Source: Plantago major (lineage: Eukaryota; Streptophyta; Magnoliopsida; Lamiales; Plantaginaceae). From it: a DNA stretch of 64,000 nt. The DNA lies in the NCBI GenBank assembly GCA_026545765.1, contig CM048844.1, positions 61,428,545-61,492,544 on the forward strand, given 5' to 3'. The translations under genes were made by a program, and so were the position numbers. The notes below the pieces were generated by a model. It was not told where the DNA came from. It searched no databases and saw nothing but the letters and a program-made list of their open reading frames with translations. Numbering within the stretch: position 1 is the first letter of the stretch; each line of letters opens with the position of its first letter. Shown here piece after piece: positions 33,888 through 45,631 of the stretch.

Positions 33888-35117
33888 TGATGTGCTCAAA
33901 TTGATACTTAGAAACAAGTAGCAAGCAGTTGTTGTAGATTAAACAAAGCGAACCAAAGAGTCATTCGCTAAGGAAACAATTAAGCTACCAAGCAATTGAA
34001 AGCAAATAGTCACTTGCGTAAACTGTTTGAATTGTTCGAGTTGTTAACTACTAATAACTAGAAAATAGAAAAGTAGATAACTGATTTAGATATGAGAGAG
34101 AAGAGAACACAGTATTTAGATCGAGTGGTGCTAATTCGCTCTACGGAAATCGTTAATACTTGTCACACGATCAGTGTACTTAAAACATTCAATCCAATTC
34201 GACCAAACACTATTTGAAAATCTTTGAACTAGAGTAATCGTGGGTCGTCAATCCACAATCCTTAACCAAAACGTTTTAGAGAATCTTTGAACTAGCTTAT
34301 TGGATTGAAAGGTTTTTACGAAGATATTTGAACTAGACGAACCTATATGAACGAATCCTAACCCTAGAAGTGAATACGCAATCACTGTCACATCATTACC
34401 GTGTTCGGAGTGGTTTAGCTACTCATGAGAGATTGAAATATTAAAGACTTCGAGATATTGCTCATGATAAACATAAACATAATGATAATCGCATGCAAGC
34501 TCATACAATTCGACAAACAAGAGTAAGAACGAATTTGTAAAGAGATAAACAATAGAGAATTACCACTGTGATTAGGAATTCGATATCGATAAATCAATCA
34601 AGGATAAAACCAAGCTCCAAGATATGTCTCAATGTTAAAAATATGAATATGGAGCTTTTCTATAAACTAGGTTTTGATCTAGGGCAAAGTGTTATTCTTC
34701 ATAATAGAATAAATGTCTAATATATAACGTAAGGAGAAAAAATGGAATTAGGAAAAGAAATCGCAGAAGAAAATGGCGAAACGGAAACTGGCGTCGCCAA
34801 TTTAGCGTTCCACCAAACAGTAAAGAACTGGCGTCGGCAGTTCTTCTAGAGTGGCCGTTTTTCCCCTTGACGTCTTTTGAGTCCGATTCTTGATATTTTG
34901 GCCTGCCCGCTCCACTTCTAGCATCCATACGAGGCATTGGAACTCAAAATCTTGTAGATGCATATAAAATACACCATTTTGCCTTCAATTAGCGCGGTTT
35001 AGCCAAATATCTACAAAACATGTAAAAATACTCTAGGAAAACTACTGAAACTATACTTAAGGATAACAAAAAGACGGTAAAAAAGAACAAATGAGACGGT
35101 ATAAAACTGACTCATGA
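33888..35117 (-). mobile_element. Solo LTR A3 (Athila/Tat-like) with 5-bp target duplication
   Basis: A single 1230-bp LTR of the A2 subfamily, with plus-strand ends TGATGTGCTC and GACTCATGA. It is flanked by GGCAA at 33883-33887 and 35118-35122. Palindromes of the GGCGTCGCC type lie near 34783-34850. The intact target duplication shows this is an insertion into the chromovirus LTR, reduced to a solo LTR by recombination between its own LTRs. Confidence 0.85.
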
Positions 35118-35430
35118 GGCAACACACACAAGGAGGGCATGGGAGTGTGTGTGAGGTATTCCTCTACTCATTTTTCGAATAATTCCTTATCTCACCAAGT
35201 ACAATTCTGATTTCATCCACATGATTTGCAGGTGTTGCCGTGATAGCTGATCGTGATTTTGCAGTTTATTCACTATTCTGTAATTCGGTTTTGTGTTTGA
35301 GACATTGTGATTTGACTTTGGCTGTTTATTCGAGTTATCCGATCGTTATCGATCTATTTTGCTATTGAATCTGTTTTTATCATCGTTTGGGTTACAACAA
35401 TTAGGAACTTTGCTATAGGTGGTGGGAGCT
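35118..35430 (+). other. Probable remainder of the chromovirus 3' LTR
   Basis: This follows the second GGCAA of the A3 target duplication, so it continues the chromovirus LTR begun at 33723. It has no coding potential. A CA end is plausible near GGGTTACAACA (about 35390-35400), but I cannot fix it. The accessory gene of S3 begins just to the right, so the chromovirus appears to have inserted into, or been joined by deletion to, S3. Confidence 0.5.
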
Positions 35431-35438
35431 AGACTATT

Positions 35439-38400
35439 TCACTTGAGATGTGACACAATAGTTTGTGGATCCTTAAGATGAAACTTAGGTTGGTCATCAT
35501 CCTCTAGCTCTTCTTCTTCTTCTTCCCATGCGTCTTCATCTCCTAGTTCAACAACCATTTCTAACACAGGCTTCTTTCCTTTGCCAGAAGAAGAAGGGGC
35601 AGATGCTATTTCAGCATTCTTCTTCTTGATGTCAACAGCTTCTTCAGTATCAACTTCTTCAATAAGTGTCTGCGCATCAAGGAGTAGTTGTTTATGCTCA
35701 TCAAGGGCTGGTTCCTCCTTGCGAGATAACTCTTCAACCTTTATGAGGTTGGCTTCCTTCTCAGAAACCTTGGTTTCCAACGCAAGGCGCAAAAGTTCTT
35801 CCAACAGTTGTTTAAGTTGGGCCACCCTTAGCTCAGTTTCCTGAAGTTTCTGAGTGGTGTCATCAGCAACTTGGCCAACTTGTTCTTCATCGTGTTGCTG
35901 TGTTGGAGAAGGCTTAGAAGATCTCTGAGGAGATGGAGGAGGAGAATTATGACTTGTTTTCTTCTTAGTTGGCTTTTCAGCGACTGAGGCATTATTTCTC
36001 CCAGTAACTCCTCCTGCACCAGACGAAGGTGCATCATCATCATCATCATCATCCTCCTCCTTCTTGGGATCATCTTTCTTTTCAGAAGAAGGAGGAGGAG
36101 ACTTAGATTTTTCCACGTTGTTCTCATCAGTCTCTTCCTCATCAGATAGCAGATCTATCACTTCTTTGAGTATCACCGGTTTGCTTCCCACTTCCTCTTG
36201 TTCAGTGGGTGCTGAAGGAATTCTCTACGGCAGAGTGGGGTTTGAAGCTAGTCGGACTCTTGTATTTCTATCTACTTTATGGAAGTCTTCTATGAGGAGT
36301 TCTGCTGCTACATCCTTGAATTTTAAGTTCATTAAGGTTGCAAAGTCATACTTTTCAGTAGGAAGCAACGCATGAATGTAGCTTTCAAGTTGTTCAGCTT
36401 TCTTCCTTATCTGAGGATCATCAAGAACTTGTGCAAGAGCCATCAGATAACGGCGCCTCAATCTTTGCCATTGTCTAAAGGCAGAGATGTGATTTGGAAG
36501 TGCACGATCTTTGAAAAACTGAAGGAGATCTTCATCAGATGTAACTACCCTTGTAGTTTACTGTGAAGTATCCTCATTTTGAGCCTGAAAGACAATGGAG
36601 TTTTGATTAAATGTCAAAACTTGGTCAGATATCTGAGTTACCTGTGTTGCAACAACATGCTCAGATTTCTTGTTGATGGAGGGTAAAGAGTCCTCCTTCT
36701 CAGATTGTGAAGGAAAGCTTCCTCTCCTTCCTCTTGTGAAGGAAGCTTTTCAGCTTCCTCTCCTTCCTTAGTTCCTTTTTCAGCCTATAACAAAGATAAA
36801 TCAATAAGGTACAAAACATATAACATATAATTTTAACAAGTAAAGAGTAAAACCACTTAGTAACCTGATCAATGTCAGGCTGATTGGTCTCTGGAACTCG
36901 TGTTGATTCCATGTGTTGGTCTTGTTGTCCCTTGACAACATCTCTGTTTGAAGTTTCTGGCATTTCAAGCCTTTCACAGTCTTTGCCTAGGGAGTTGGGG
37001 AACCTGCTCAATCACAGGATTTACTTCAACAACACCATCAGCACCTTGGCAAATTTCAATCACTTCTACCATATAATCTTGCCTTAGATCGGCAGATGTC
37101 TGAGATGCTTGTGGTTGTTGTGGTGATCTGGATCTTGATGGAGAAGGAACATTAGAGATTGTTCTTTCCAGATCAGCAGCCATGTTTCATACTGATGCAT
37201 TGGCAGTGTCATCAAGTACAACTACATCACTCATCGGGGCATCATTTATATCTTGGAAAGTGGATGGCCTTGGGAGAGTATTTCCTTTGGACATGGTTGC
37301 TTGCTCAGCAACCTGTGATGTAGGGACTTCATCAGCAACCTCATTCATTTCGAAGAATGGGTCAAAGTATAAATCATCTGCTTCTTCAATAGACAATGGC
37401 TGGGACGCATCAACCGTCTTGTCATCAAGAGTGGTACCTTCAGCACTATGGAGTGCTTGCTGGAAAAGGGCAGAGGTATCTGCAGCATTATGGAGTTGTA
37501 TCTTAACTCCTCCAGTGTTATCTACGGCACTAAGTTCAGATACCTATGTTTCAGTATCCACCACAAAGGTGGTCTTCTTGGCCGCTGCTTTCTTCTTGCC
37601 TCCAGTCATTGATTTATTCTTTGGCATAACAGTTGCCTCAGAAACCTCTTCTTCCACTGGCCTCTTTTGCTTGGCCTCTCTTCCCAGCTTCTTGTGCTTG
37701 AGCTCAGAGTCATATTTGCATATGAGATCACTATTGCCAATGTCTGTCTTGCCCCTGAGTTGCAGGCCTAGCTTATCTAGAATGTAGTAGGTTTTTAGAC
37801 CAAAGCAGATAGTGTGCTTGGGCTCAGCAAGGTCATCATCTACCACAGGCTCAAAGCCTTGAAGTTTGTCAACAAACCTCAGATAGATGTACTTCCCCCA
37901 GTTGAAGGGGTCATCTCTATCCTCCATAGTATTGAGGAAAGCCATCATTCCCCATCTCTCCATGCTGATCTGGTCAGCTCCACCCTGATTTGAGTCAAAG
38001 CACCTATGCAGTATAAGTGCTACCAAATGCTAGGGTTCAACAAGATATTTTCTCCTAACAATCGAGTTGTCAATATCTGTTGGAGAGTCCTCCGGGTTAG
38101 GATTCATATAGAGAGAGTAGAAGTTTTCAGCACTCTTAGTAGAGGTGTCTGGCACATACTCATCACCTTGGGTGGGTAACCCAAAGAGATTGCTGAAGGT
38201 CTCAACACTAAGATTTATCTCTAAACCTTGGACCTTTATTTTGATGTGCACTTCTTCAGTGCCATCTGCAGCAGTAGTGTTTATGAACTTGGAATTATTG
38301 CAGAATTCCAACTCATCTTTAGTTGATTTACCACTGGGTCTTGTAGAGCAAAAATCCTTGATCTTTACCTTTTCAAGTAAGTCAAGTGCTCTTCTAACAT

Positions 38401-38602
38401 CTGCTTGGTTCTTTGCAGCACCAAGCAGGTAATCATCAACAAGTACTCCTCCCCAGTGTACTTTCGATTTAGGGTTCCACATGGAGAAGTTGAAATCACC
38501 AACCAATCTGCTATTGGTCACAACCAAAGCAGGCTTTTTCTTCTCAGCAGTTCTAGAAGTGGACCCTTGGGATTTCTGGGATCTAGCTCTCTTGGGTGCC
38601 AT
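35439..38602 (-). pseudogene. Env-position accessory gene of Sirevirus S3, 3'-truncated
   Basis: The ATG at 38602 opens MAPKRARSQKSQGSTSRTAEKK. The N-terminal domain (38602-37700) parallels S2: VHWGGVLVDDYLLGAAKNQA, LEFCNNSK, IKVQGLEINLSVETF, NLFGLPTQG, then ALILHRCFDSNQGG and DPFNWGKYIYLRFV. This again resembles the plant transposon protein domain Transposase_32. Next come a Ser/Thr/Gln-rich stretch with a lysine-rich patch (about 37600), two introns (36785-36864 and 36585-36641), the block ALLPTEKYDFATLMNLKF (36461-36225) shared with S2, and an acidic coiled-coil-like region (36191-35439). Stops near 38028, 37540 and 36560 and shifts near 36720 and 36200 disable it. It lacks the S2 C-terminal 1.2 kb. 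Confidence 0.75.
36585..36864 (-). other. Two GT-AG introns in the S3 accessory gene
   Basis: Intron 36785-36864 (80 bp; donor CAG/GTTACT, acceptor TTATAG) matches the first S2 intron. Intron 36585-36641 (57 bp; donor CAG/GTAACT, acceptor TTTCAG) matches the last S2 intron. A single 143-bp exon lies between them, where S2 has four exons and three more introns. Flanking exon starts (GCTGAA, GCTCAA) are the same as in S2. Confidence 0.7.
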
Positions 38603-38788
38603 CTCTTTATATAGAAGTAGTGAAGTTGAGAGTAGAAGAGATTAAAGTCAAATTCGTTGAAGTAATTCTTTGTAGAAAAAAATAGCAGAAAATCAGACGA
38701 TTTGCAGAGAAAGTTAGAGAATTTTGCTATTTTGGTGCTTGATAAAATGTGAGTTTAGGCGAAAGTGATTTCTTTTGCCATAAACTGC

Positions 38789-38796
38789 TTTATATA
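38789..38796 (-). promoter_or_regulatory. TATA box candidate of the S3 accessory gene
   Basis: TATATAAA on the minus strand lies about 190 bp upstream of the accessory ATG at 38602. The downstream leader matches S2. It lies between pol and the accessory gene, so it could drive a separate transcript. Confidence 0.5.
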
Positions 38797-38869
38797 GCAA
38801 TGCTAATACATAGATACAAATGAATTTTGTATCTATATATCTCACAGTCTGCATAAGGCATGGGTGAAA

Positions 38870-39249
38870 AAGCGGTTTTGCATTAAATGCGAGTGGGCCA
38901 TGTTCTGGGTTACTGTGCTACTGGGCAGTTGGGACGCATCTGATCTGTTGAATTGCTAATGCCATATCTTACAATGGTTGAGATTTATTTCTTAGCAATG
39001 ATCACAATCAACACATGTAATTGTGCCCAATTAATGTTATTTGGCTAATAGCTATCTGAGTCTCTTTCAATTCTCAATAATCTGTAACTAGGAGACAAAC
39101 TGGTTTCTGAGCCTATAAATTAAGCTTCCAGTATGTTTGAGAATTATCACAAAAATGGAAATTTTTCAAAACACAAGAGATAGTTTCTGACAGATAGTAA
39201 TGTTTGCCGACTTATCTTCTTTTGTGTTCCCCCTTACTTAGTGGCCTCA
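38870..39249. other. Spacer between the S3 TATA site and palindrome array
   Basis: About 380 bp are homologous to 13320-13700 of S2. I see no coding frame and no recognised signal in it. Confidence 0.5.
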
Positions 39250-39407
39250 CATATCTGAATACCCGTTTCAGATACCTCTATAACCAATTTCACTCAAAGC
39301 CTTGATATCTAAGTACCTATCTCATATATCTCTTTCTCTTTTAAACGTACCTTTCTTTACAGAAAGCCTTTCTCTTCTCTTTTTGGCTTACTGAGTTCCC
39401 TTCTCAG
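39250..39407. repeat. Palindrome array between pol and accessory gene (S3)
   Basis: Hairpins lie at about 39251-39276 (loop TACCCGT), 39304-39330 (loop TACCTAT), 39351-39366 (CTTTCT TTAC AGAAAG) and 39391-39407 (CTGAG TTCCCTT CTCAG). Position and loops correspond to the S2 array, although stems have drifted. Confidence 0.65.
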
Positions 39408-39415
39408 TGACCAAA

Positions 39416-42400
39416 TTAGCACCTTGGTAATTCCATTAGCCCAATACTATGTCTCAAGTTTAGGAATCTACTTTCTTGTAGAGGATTTGTAAAGATATCT
39501 ACAAGTTGGTCTTCTATACCAATCTTGATTATCTCAATATTGCCTTTTTCAACATGATCTCTGATGAAGTGGTGTCTAACATCAATGTGCTTAGTTCTTG
39601 CATGGAACTTAGGATTCTGAGTTAAAGCAATAGCACTTGTGTCGTCACAGAAAATGGGAGTTTTCACTTCATTGATCTCATAGTCTCTGAGTTATTGTTG
39701 TATCCAAAAGATTTGTGAAGCACAACACCCAACAACAATATACTCTGCTTACGTGGTTGATGTGGCAATTGAGTTTTGCATCTTCCTGAACCATGATATT
39801 AGTCTAGTACTAAGGAAATGACATGTTCCTGAGGTACTTTTCCTATCAAGCATTGATCCAGCATAGTCAGCATCTTAATAGCTAACTAAACTCAAACCAC
39901 TCTCTTTTGGATACCACAATCCAACTTCTACAGTGCCTTTGACATACCTTAGAATCTTCATAGCAGTGTTATAGTGTGATTGCATTGGATTTGTCTGAAA
40001 TCTTGCACCTACACCAACTGCATATTGAAGATCTAGTCCGCTTGCTGTGAGGCAAAGTAGAGACCCAATTAATTTCCTGTACTTGTGTTCTTCAACACTC
40101 TTGTCAGATTCAGTATGGGTCATCTTAGCATTCTTCTTAGAAGGCTTTAGATTAAACTTATTGAGCATGTATTTTGCATATTTTGTTTGACTAATGAATA
40201 TTCCATCATCAAGTTGCTTGACTTGCAACCCTAGGAAGTAATTCAATTCTCCCATCATGCTCATCTCAAATTTACTTTTCATGAGCTCAGCAAAGTCTTC
40301 ACAAAGTTGCTTGTCCTTAGATCCAAAGATTACGTCATCAACATAAACTTGTACTAAAAGTAGTTTCCCATCATGGTTCAATGTAAAGTGAGTTTTGTCA
40401 ACTTCTCCATTCTTGAATCCACTTCCCAGCAAGTACTTGGCCAAAGTGTCATAACATGGTCTTGTAGCTTGTTTAAGTCCATATAGAGCTTTCTGAAGCT
40501 TATAGACCATCTTGCTTTCTGAGGAAACTTCAAAACCAGGTGGTTGCTCAACATAGACTTCCTCAGCAAGCTCACCATTTAGGAATGCACTCTTGACATC
40601 CATTTGGTAAACTTTAAAGTCATTATGAGCTGCAAAGGCTAGAAATAGTCTGATTGCATCCAATATTGCAACTGGAGCATATGACTCATCAAAATCTAGT
40701 TCTTCAGTCTGGGTGAATCCCTTGTCAACCAACTTTGCTTTGTTTCTGGTTATTTCACCAGATTCATTTAGGAATGCACTCTTGACATTTAGGAATGCAC
40801 TCTTGACATCCATTTGGTAAACTTTAAAGTCATTATGAGCTGCAAAGGCTAGAAATAGTCTGACTGCATCCAATATTGCAACTGGAGCATATGACTCATC
40901 AAAATCTAGTTCTTCAGTCTGGGTGAATCCCTTGTCAACCAACTTTGCTTTGTTTCTGGTTATTTCACCAGATTCTTTCATCTTGTTTCTGAAAACCCAC
41001 TTAGTTCCTATGACAGATATTCCATCAATGTAGGGAACTAGTTTCCAGACTTTATTTATCTCAAATTGATCCAACTCTTCTTGTAATGCTAAGATCCAGT
41101 CTTGGTCTTTTAATGCTTCGTCAATGGCCTTTGGTTCAATGTCTGAGATGAAACATCCATAGAGAGAATTTGCATTTTCAGCAATTGCTCACCTAATTCT
41201 TACCCCTTGGCCTAAAGGACCTATCGCATCCTTTGCAGGATGATCTCTTATCCATTTCATAATGGGTTTAGAACTAGTAGGATCATTATCATTTTGATTC
41301 ATTTCTGTATCATTATGATCATGATAAGATACTTGTTCAGTATCTGAGATATCTGGGACTTGTGATTTGCTTGGGATATCTAACACTTGTTCAGTGTCCT
41401 GAGTATCTGAGACAGGATTCACAGCAACTTCCTGCTCAGTTACCTCTTCATGATGTAGATTCTTACTGTCTTGATCCATTTCTGGATTTCTCATAGGAAA
41501 CTCTTCATCATGTCTTAGAGTCATCTGTTTGTTACTTGGCAATGGTTGCCTTTCTTCGTCAGACTCATCCTCTAAGTGAATGACATAATTATTTCCTGGT
41601 TGAGATTCTTGTTCAGAATCCTTGATCATAAGTTCTTTGAACCTATCTGAGAGTTCTTCATTCAAGGATACTTTCATGTTTCCTTCACAGAATACTACAT
41701 GGAAAGATTCTTAAATCTTTTGTGTCCTTTTGTTGTAGACTCTGTAAGCTTTGTTATTCATTGAATACCCAAGAAATACACCTTCATCTGCCTTTGGTTG
41801 AAATGTTCTAAGATATTCTTTTCCATTGTTAAGAACAAAACATCTGCAAACACCCTTAAATGTTTGATACTAGGGGGTTTACCAATCAATAACTCATAAG
41901 GAGTCTTATCATAGTGTTTGTTGACCAAACATCTATTTTGAGTGTAGCATGCTATATTTACAGCTTCAACCCAAAAGATTTTACTTATTTCAGTGTCAGC
42001 AAGCATTGTTCTTGCTGCTTCTTTAGGGTCCTATTCTTCCTTTCAGCAACACCATTTTGTTGTGGTGTCCTTACTGAAGATAATTGATGTTGTATACCTT
42101 TGCAAGTACAAAACTCTTTTATGTATTGGTTCACAAACACAGACCATGGTCTGTTCTGATCACATATACCGTGTCATTTTTCATGACTTCAAGCTTATTC
42201 AGCAGGCTTGGTATCTTTACCCTTGAGTCAGATTTCTGTTTGAGAAAAACAACCCAAGTGAATCTTGAGTAGACATCTACAACAACCAGACCATACTTCT
42301 TTCCTGCATAACTGGTTATTGAGGACTCAAAGAGATCCATATGTAACAGTTGTAGTAGCCGCACACTGGAATGTCTAGTTTTAGACTTGAAAGGTGTTTT

Positions 42401-42964
42401 GGCTTGTTTCCCTAATTGACAAGCTGAATATACACCATCTTTTCGGTATGCCATCTTAGGTAATCCAACAACCGATTCTTTCTTGGCTAGCATATTCAGA
42501 GTTTTGAAATTCAAGTGACTCATCCTTTTGTGCCATAGCCAATTTTCTTCAGCGTAGCCAGATTTACTCACCATGAGGCATTCTTTAGTTGTGGCAGATG
42601 CCCAGTCAGCAACATAAAGACTTTCTTTCTGCCTAGCAACCAAGACTACCTGCTTTGACACATTGTTAATCAGTTTGTATAGATTTGATTAGATCTTCAC
42701 CGAGAACCCTTTGTCAGCGAATTGACTCATGCTAAGAAGATTATATTTCAATCCCTTCACATGTAGTACTCCAGTGATTGTGAGGGCTCCCAATTGTAGA
42801 TCTCCAAATCCTATACTTGAATTCACTTCTTCTCTAGCAAATCTGATATCTGGTCTTGTATCGCATACTCTGTAGTTAACTAGATTTGCTTTGTCTCCTA
42901 TCATGTGCTTCCCACATCCACTATCAAAATGCCACGTTGGATTCTTCTTTAGAGTGTTCTGCAC
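39416..42964 (-). pseudogene. Copia pol (S3): protease, integrase, RT (with internal duplication), RNase H
   Basis: Protease (42964-42689): WHFDSGCGKHMIGD. Integrase zinc-binding region (42661-42290): LWHKRMSHLN and CSACQLGK, then HMDLFESSITSYAGKKYG with the first catalytic Asp. Integrase remainder 42006-41758 and acidic linker 41677-41189. Reverse transcriptase (41074-39880): [45 protein letters not shown] and YVDD near 40340. RNase H and tail (39870-39416): IFCDDTSAIALTQNPKFHA and VDIFTNPLQESRF. A 210-bp in-frame tandem duplication lies inside the RT. Stops or shifts near 42670, 42130, 41750, 41190, 39875 and 39690 break the gene. Confidence 0.9.
40581..40980 (-). repeat. In-frame 210-bp tandem duplication within reverse transcriptase
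   Basis: 40581-40790 and 40791-40980 are nearly identical; I see one substitution (T near 40654 against C near 40864). The unit encodes the [12 protein letters not shown] to [10 protein letters not shown] segment, and the two copies are joined by a short extra NVKSAFLN. The frame is preserved. Confidence 0.9.
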
Positions 42965-43337
42965 AAAATAGGAAACATGGAGTTAGGTTCTCATTCCAAC
43001 AATGGAACCATCTGGACTAAAGTACTCCCAGTGGGAATCCATTTTTGAATGAATTTCTCAGGGACATGCTTTTGTCTGGCAGGAACATAAGGAGAAATTC
43101 TAGGTAAATGACTAGTATCATTATTATCAAGAACTATTTTCCTTCTTGGTGTGTTCCTTGGTGCTCCTCGTGGTGCTTTCAGATACCTGTCAGGTTGTTG
43201 AGTCTGCTTTCCAGCAAACTAAGCTTTCCTATTCAGATTTCTTCTAGCCCTGGCATTCAGATTGCTTGTGGCTTGTTCTCTTTTCCACTTCTAATGATTG
43301 CTGTGAGCAACCCTAGCTTTTATCCATCGTTCTTGCT

Positions 43338-45513
43338 TTAATTTGTACTCATGATCAAGTTATTTTCCGATGGCTTTGTAGCCAATGCCATTTGAAGCAC
43401 GAGGTGCCGACCGAGATCTCCTCTCAGTAGCCTTACTAGTCTCTGGGTCATCTTTCTTTCCAGAAAAAGTGACATTAGAGAATTTGCCAGCTCCAGCAAT
43501 CTTCCCTTTCTTAGAGACGTAGCACTGTGGGTGATTACACTTTTCAGTGTGTTGTTCTTTTTTCCGAACATTCCCATCAGATTTCTTTGGGATTTGTTTT
43601 TCCCTCAAAGGTTTGGTCGCAACCGCCTTTCCTTTGTCAGCAACCTTAACTTTCTGACCAATGCTATAGGTTGTTTGGGAACCACCTTGCTGACCCCTAA
43701 CAAATGTCATTCTTTCATCACTCTTGTTCAGAGTGGTAGAACTATTTGTTTGAGTGTCTAGCCCAAGTCCTCCTTTCTCTGAGGCATCTCTTCAGTAAGA
43801 GTGTACTTCAGTGAGAGTGTCACAAGCTTTGGCATAGGATTGGAAGGACATTTCTTTCTTTTTGAGTTCAACATTGTCAGAAAGAAGACCTTCACTCTTC
43901 TTTTGATGTTTATCCATTGATTTTTCATGTAACTTTCCTGTCTCAACTATCTGTGCCTTTAGGAATGCATTCTCAACATCCTTTGTCTCAGATAGCTTTC
44001 GCAATTGTGAACACTTCTTTTCTTCTTCGAGAATCTTGGTTCTAGCTTGGACAACCATGAATTCTCTTTCATAAAGATGAAGCTCATTTCTGTGGTGTTC
44101 TAGATCTTTGATTCCTTCCTCATCACTCTCATAATTTACAAATCTAGAAATGGTGATTACCTCATCTTCCATTAAGAATGATTTGATGTTGGAGCAATCT
44201 GGATAGACCTCCTCAGCAACCCCACACATTTCTTCCTTCTTTTGACCGAAGTCAACCAATTCATGAGTGATGCCACACAACTCTAGTGAAGGAAGTTTTG
44301 AATCATCTTAGTCCTCATCCTCAGACTCAGAGTCAAGATCAAGAGCATTCAGTTGGATTTGGATCTTTTTTCTTTCCTCAGTCCTCAGTGAGCATAGCTC
44401 TCTGACCTCTCTTGAAATTTCTTCTATCTTTCTTGTCACCTGGCTTTAGCTTGTTATAAGCTAGGTAGTTTCTTTTGAAGTGACAAGTTTTCTGACAATA
44501 GAAACATATATCGTTTTCGATTTCTGCTCCCTCAGTACTCGATGCCTGCTGAGTAGGCTTGTTCAGCGAGCTAGTCAATTGCATACTCTTGTACTGGTGA
44601 TAGTTGGGACCTAGATATTTTTTCAGCTTCTCTTTGGTTCTTTCTATTTCCTAACTGACGTATTTCCTCATATGCTTTACAGCAAGTGCATTTTCCTCAG
44701 ACACCTCTTTGGTATCCTTCTTTTCAGAAGTACCTTGAGTTAAGAGAGCAACATTCTGCGATGTTTCAGCAGTTATATGTCCTCTTTGCTTTGTCTCATA
44801 GTTGACAGTTGCCAAGTATGAGAAAAGCTCCACTATTGTGATGTTAGGCATTCCTTGGTTGAAATAGAAGTACTGAGTATGTTCCCAATTTTGATTTAAG
44901 CTTCTCACGATAGTCTTAACCTTTACAGAGTTAGAGTATCTCTCACTTTCACCAAGTGCATCCATTTTACTCATCAGTGTTGTAAACCTGAAATAAAGTT
45001 CTACAAGTATCTCAGTAGGACCTTGTTTGAAGTTTTGGAATTTGAGCTTCAAAACATCGAACTTGTTTTCCTTAGTTTTCTCAGTACCGGCACAGATTTC
45101 TTCAATCAGTGACCAGGCTTCTTTCGCCATTTTAGCACCCCACAGTTTGCACTGTATGTGATCTGGAGTAGAACGTATAATAATGTTTCTTGCTTGACCA
45201 TCCAGCCTGTTTCTCTTGGAATCTTCAGATGTCCAGAGATGTTTGGGCTTTGCTTCATAAGCAATGGCTCTTTTTGGTGTTGCGCCTGATGATGTTCTGG
45301 TTGTTAAAGATTCAGCAGCATCTGTTATATCTTTGTCTAGACCAATAGATAATTCAGTGACTTTTTTCTCATGTAGAATGACAATTTGGCCATTCTTTAT
45401 CACTTCGATCATTTCATCACTGATAGCTGGATAGCTTCCAAGTGCAGCATCATGTTGTTCTTCCATTTCTCATAGTTCTCTGGCTTGAGAGTGGGTGCAT
45501 CGCTTAGAGACAT
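43338..45513 (-). pseudogene. Copia gag (S3)
   Basis: The ATG at 45513-45511 aligns with S1 and S2. The capsid-like part includes LWGAKMAKEAWSLIEEICAG and GPTEILVELYFRF (45466-44651). The zinc knuckle near 44500 reads CFYCQKTCHFKRNY, having lost its last Cys, so it should not bind zinc. A coiled-coil-like acidic region (44280-43790) and a basic tail (43710-43340) follow. Frameshift near 45470 and stops near 44645, 44310 and 43790 disable it. Confidence 0.8.
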
Positions 45514-45614
45514 CCTGCAGCAAACACACTAAACAAACAAAGCAAGTGTAGGTGGTGGGTTGTTAGTAGGCACTTATCTAGGATCTAGGTTCAGTGCAGA
45601 GGGTTAAAGAACCT

Positions 45615-45629
45615 CCCGCTCTGATACCA
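45615..45629 (-). promoter_or_regulatory. Primer-binding site of S3 (initiator tRNA-Met)
   Basis: TGGTATCAGAGCGGG on the minus strand, 2 nt past the LTR. Confidence 0.85.
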
Positions 45630-45631
45630 CT

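Noticed and set aside
35581-35844. Ser-rich plus-strand frame in the S3 accessory region
   Set aside because: Antisense shadow of an acidic Glu/Lys-rich minus-strand frame.
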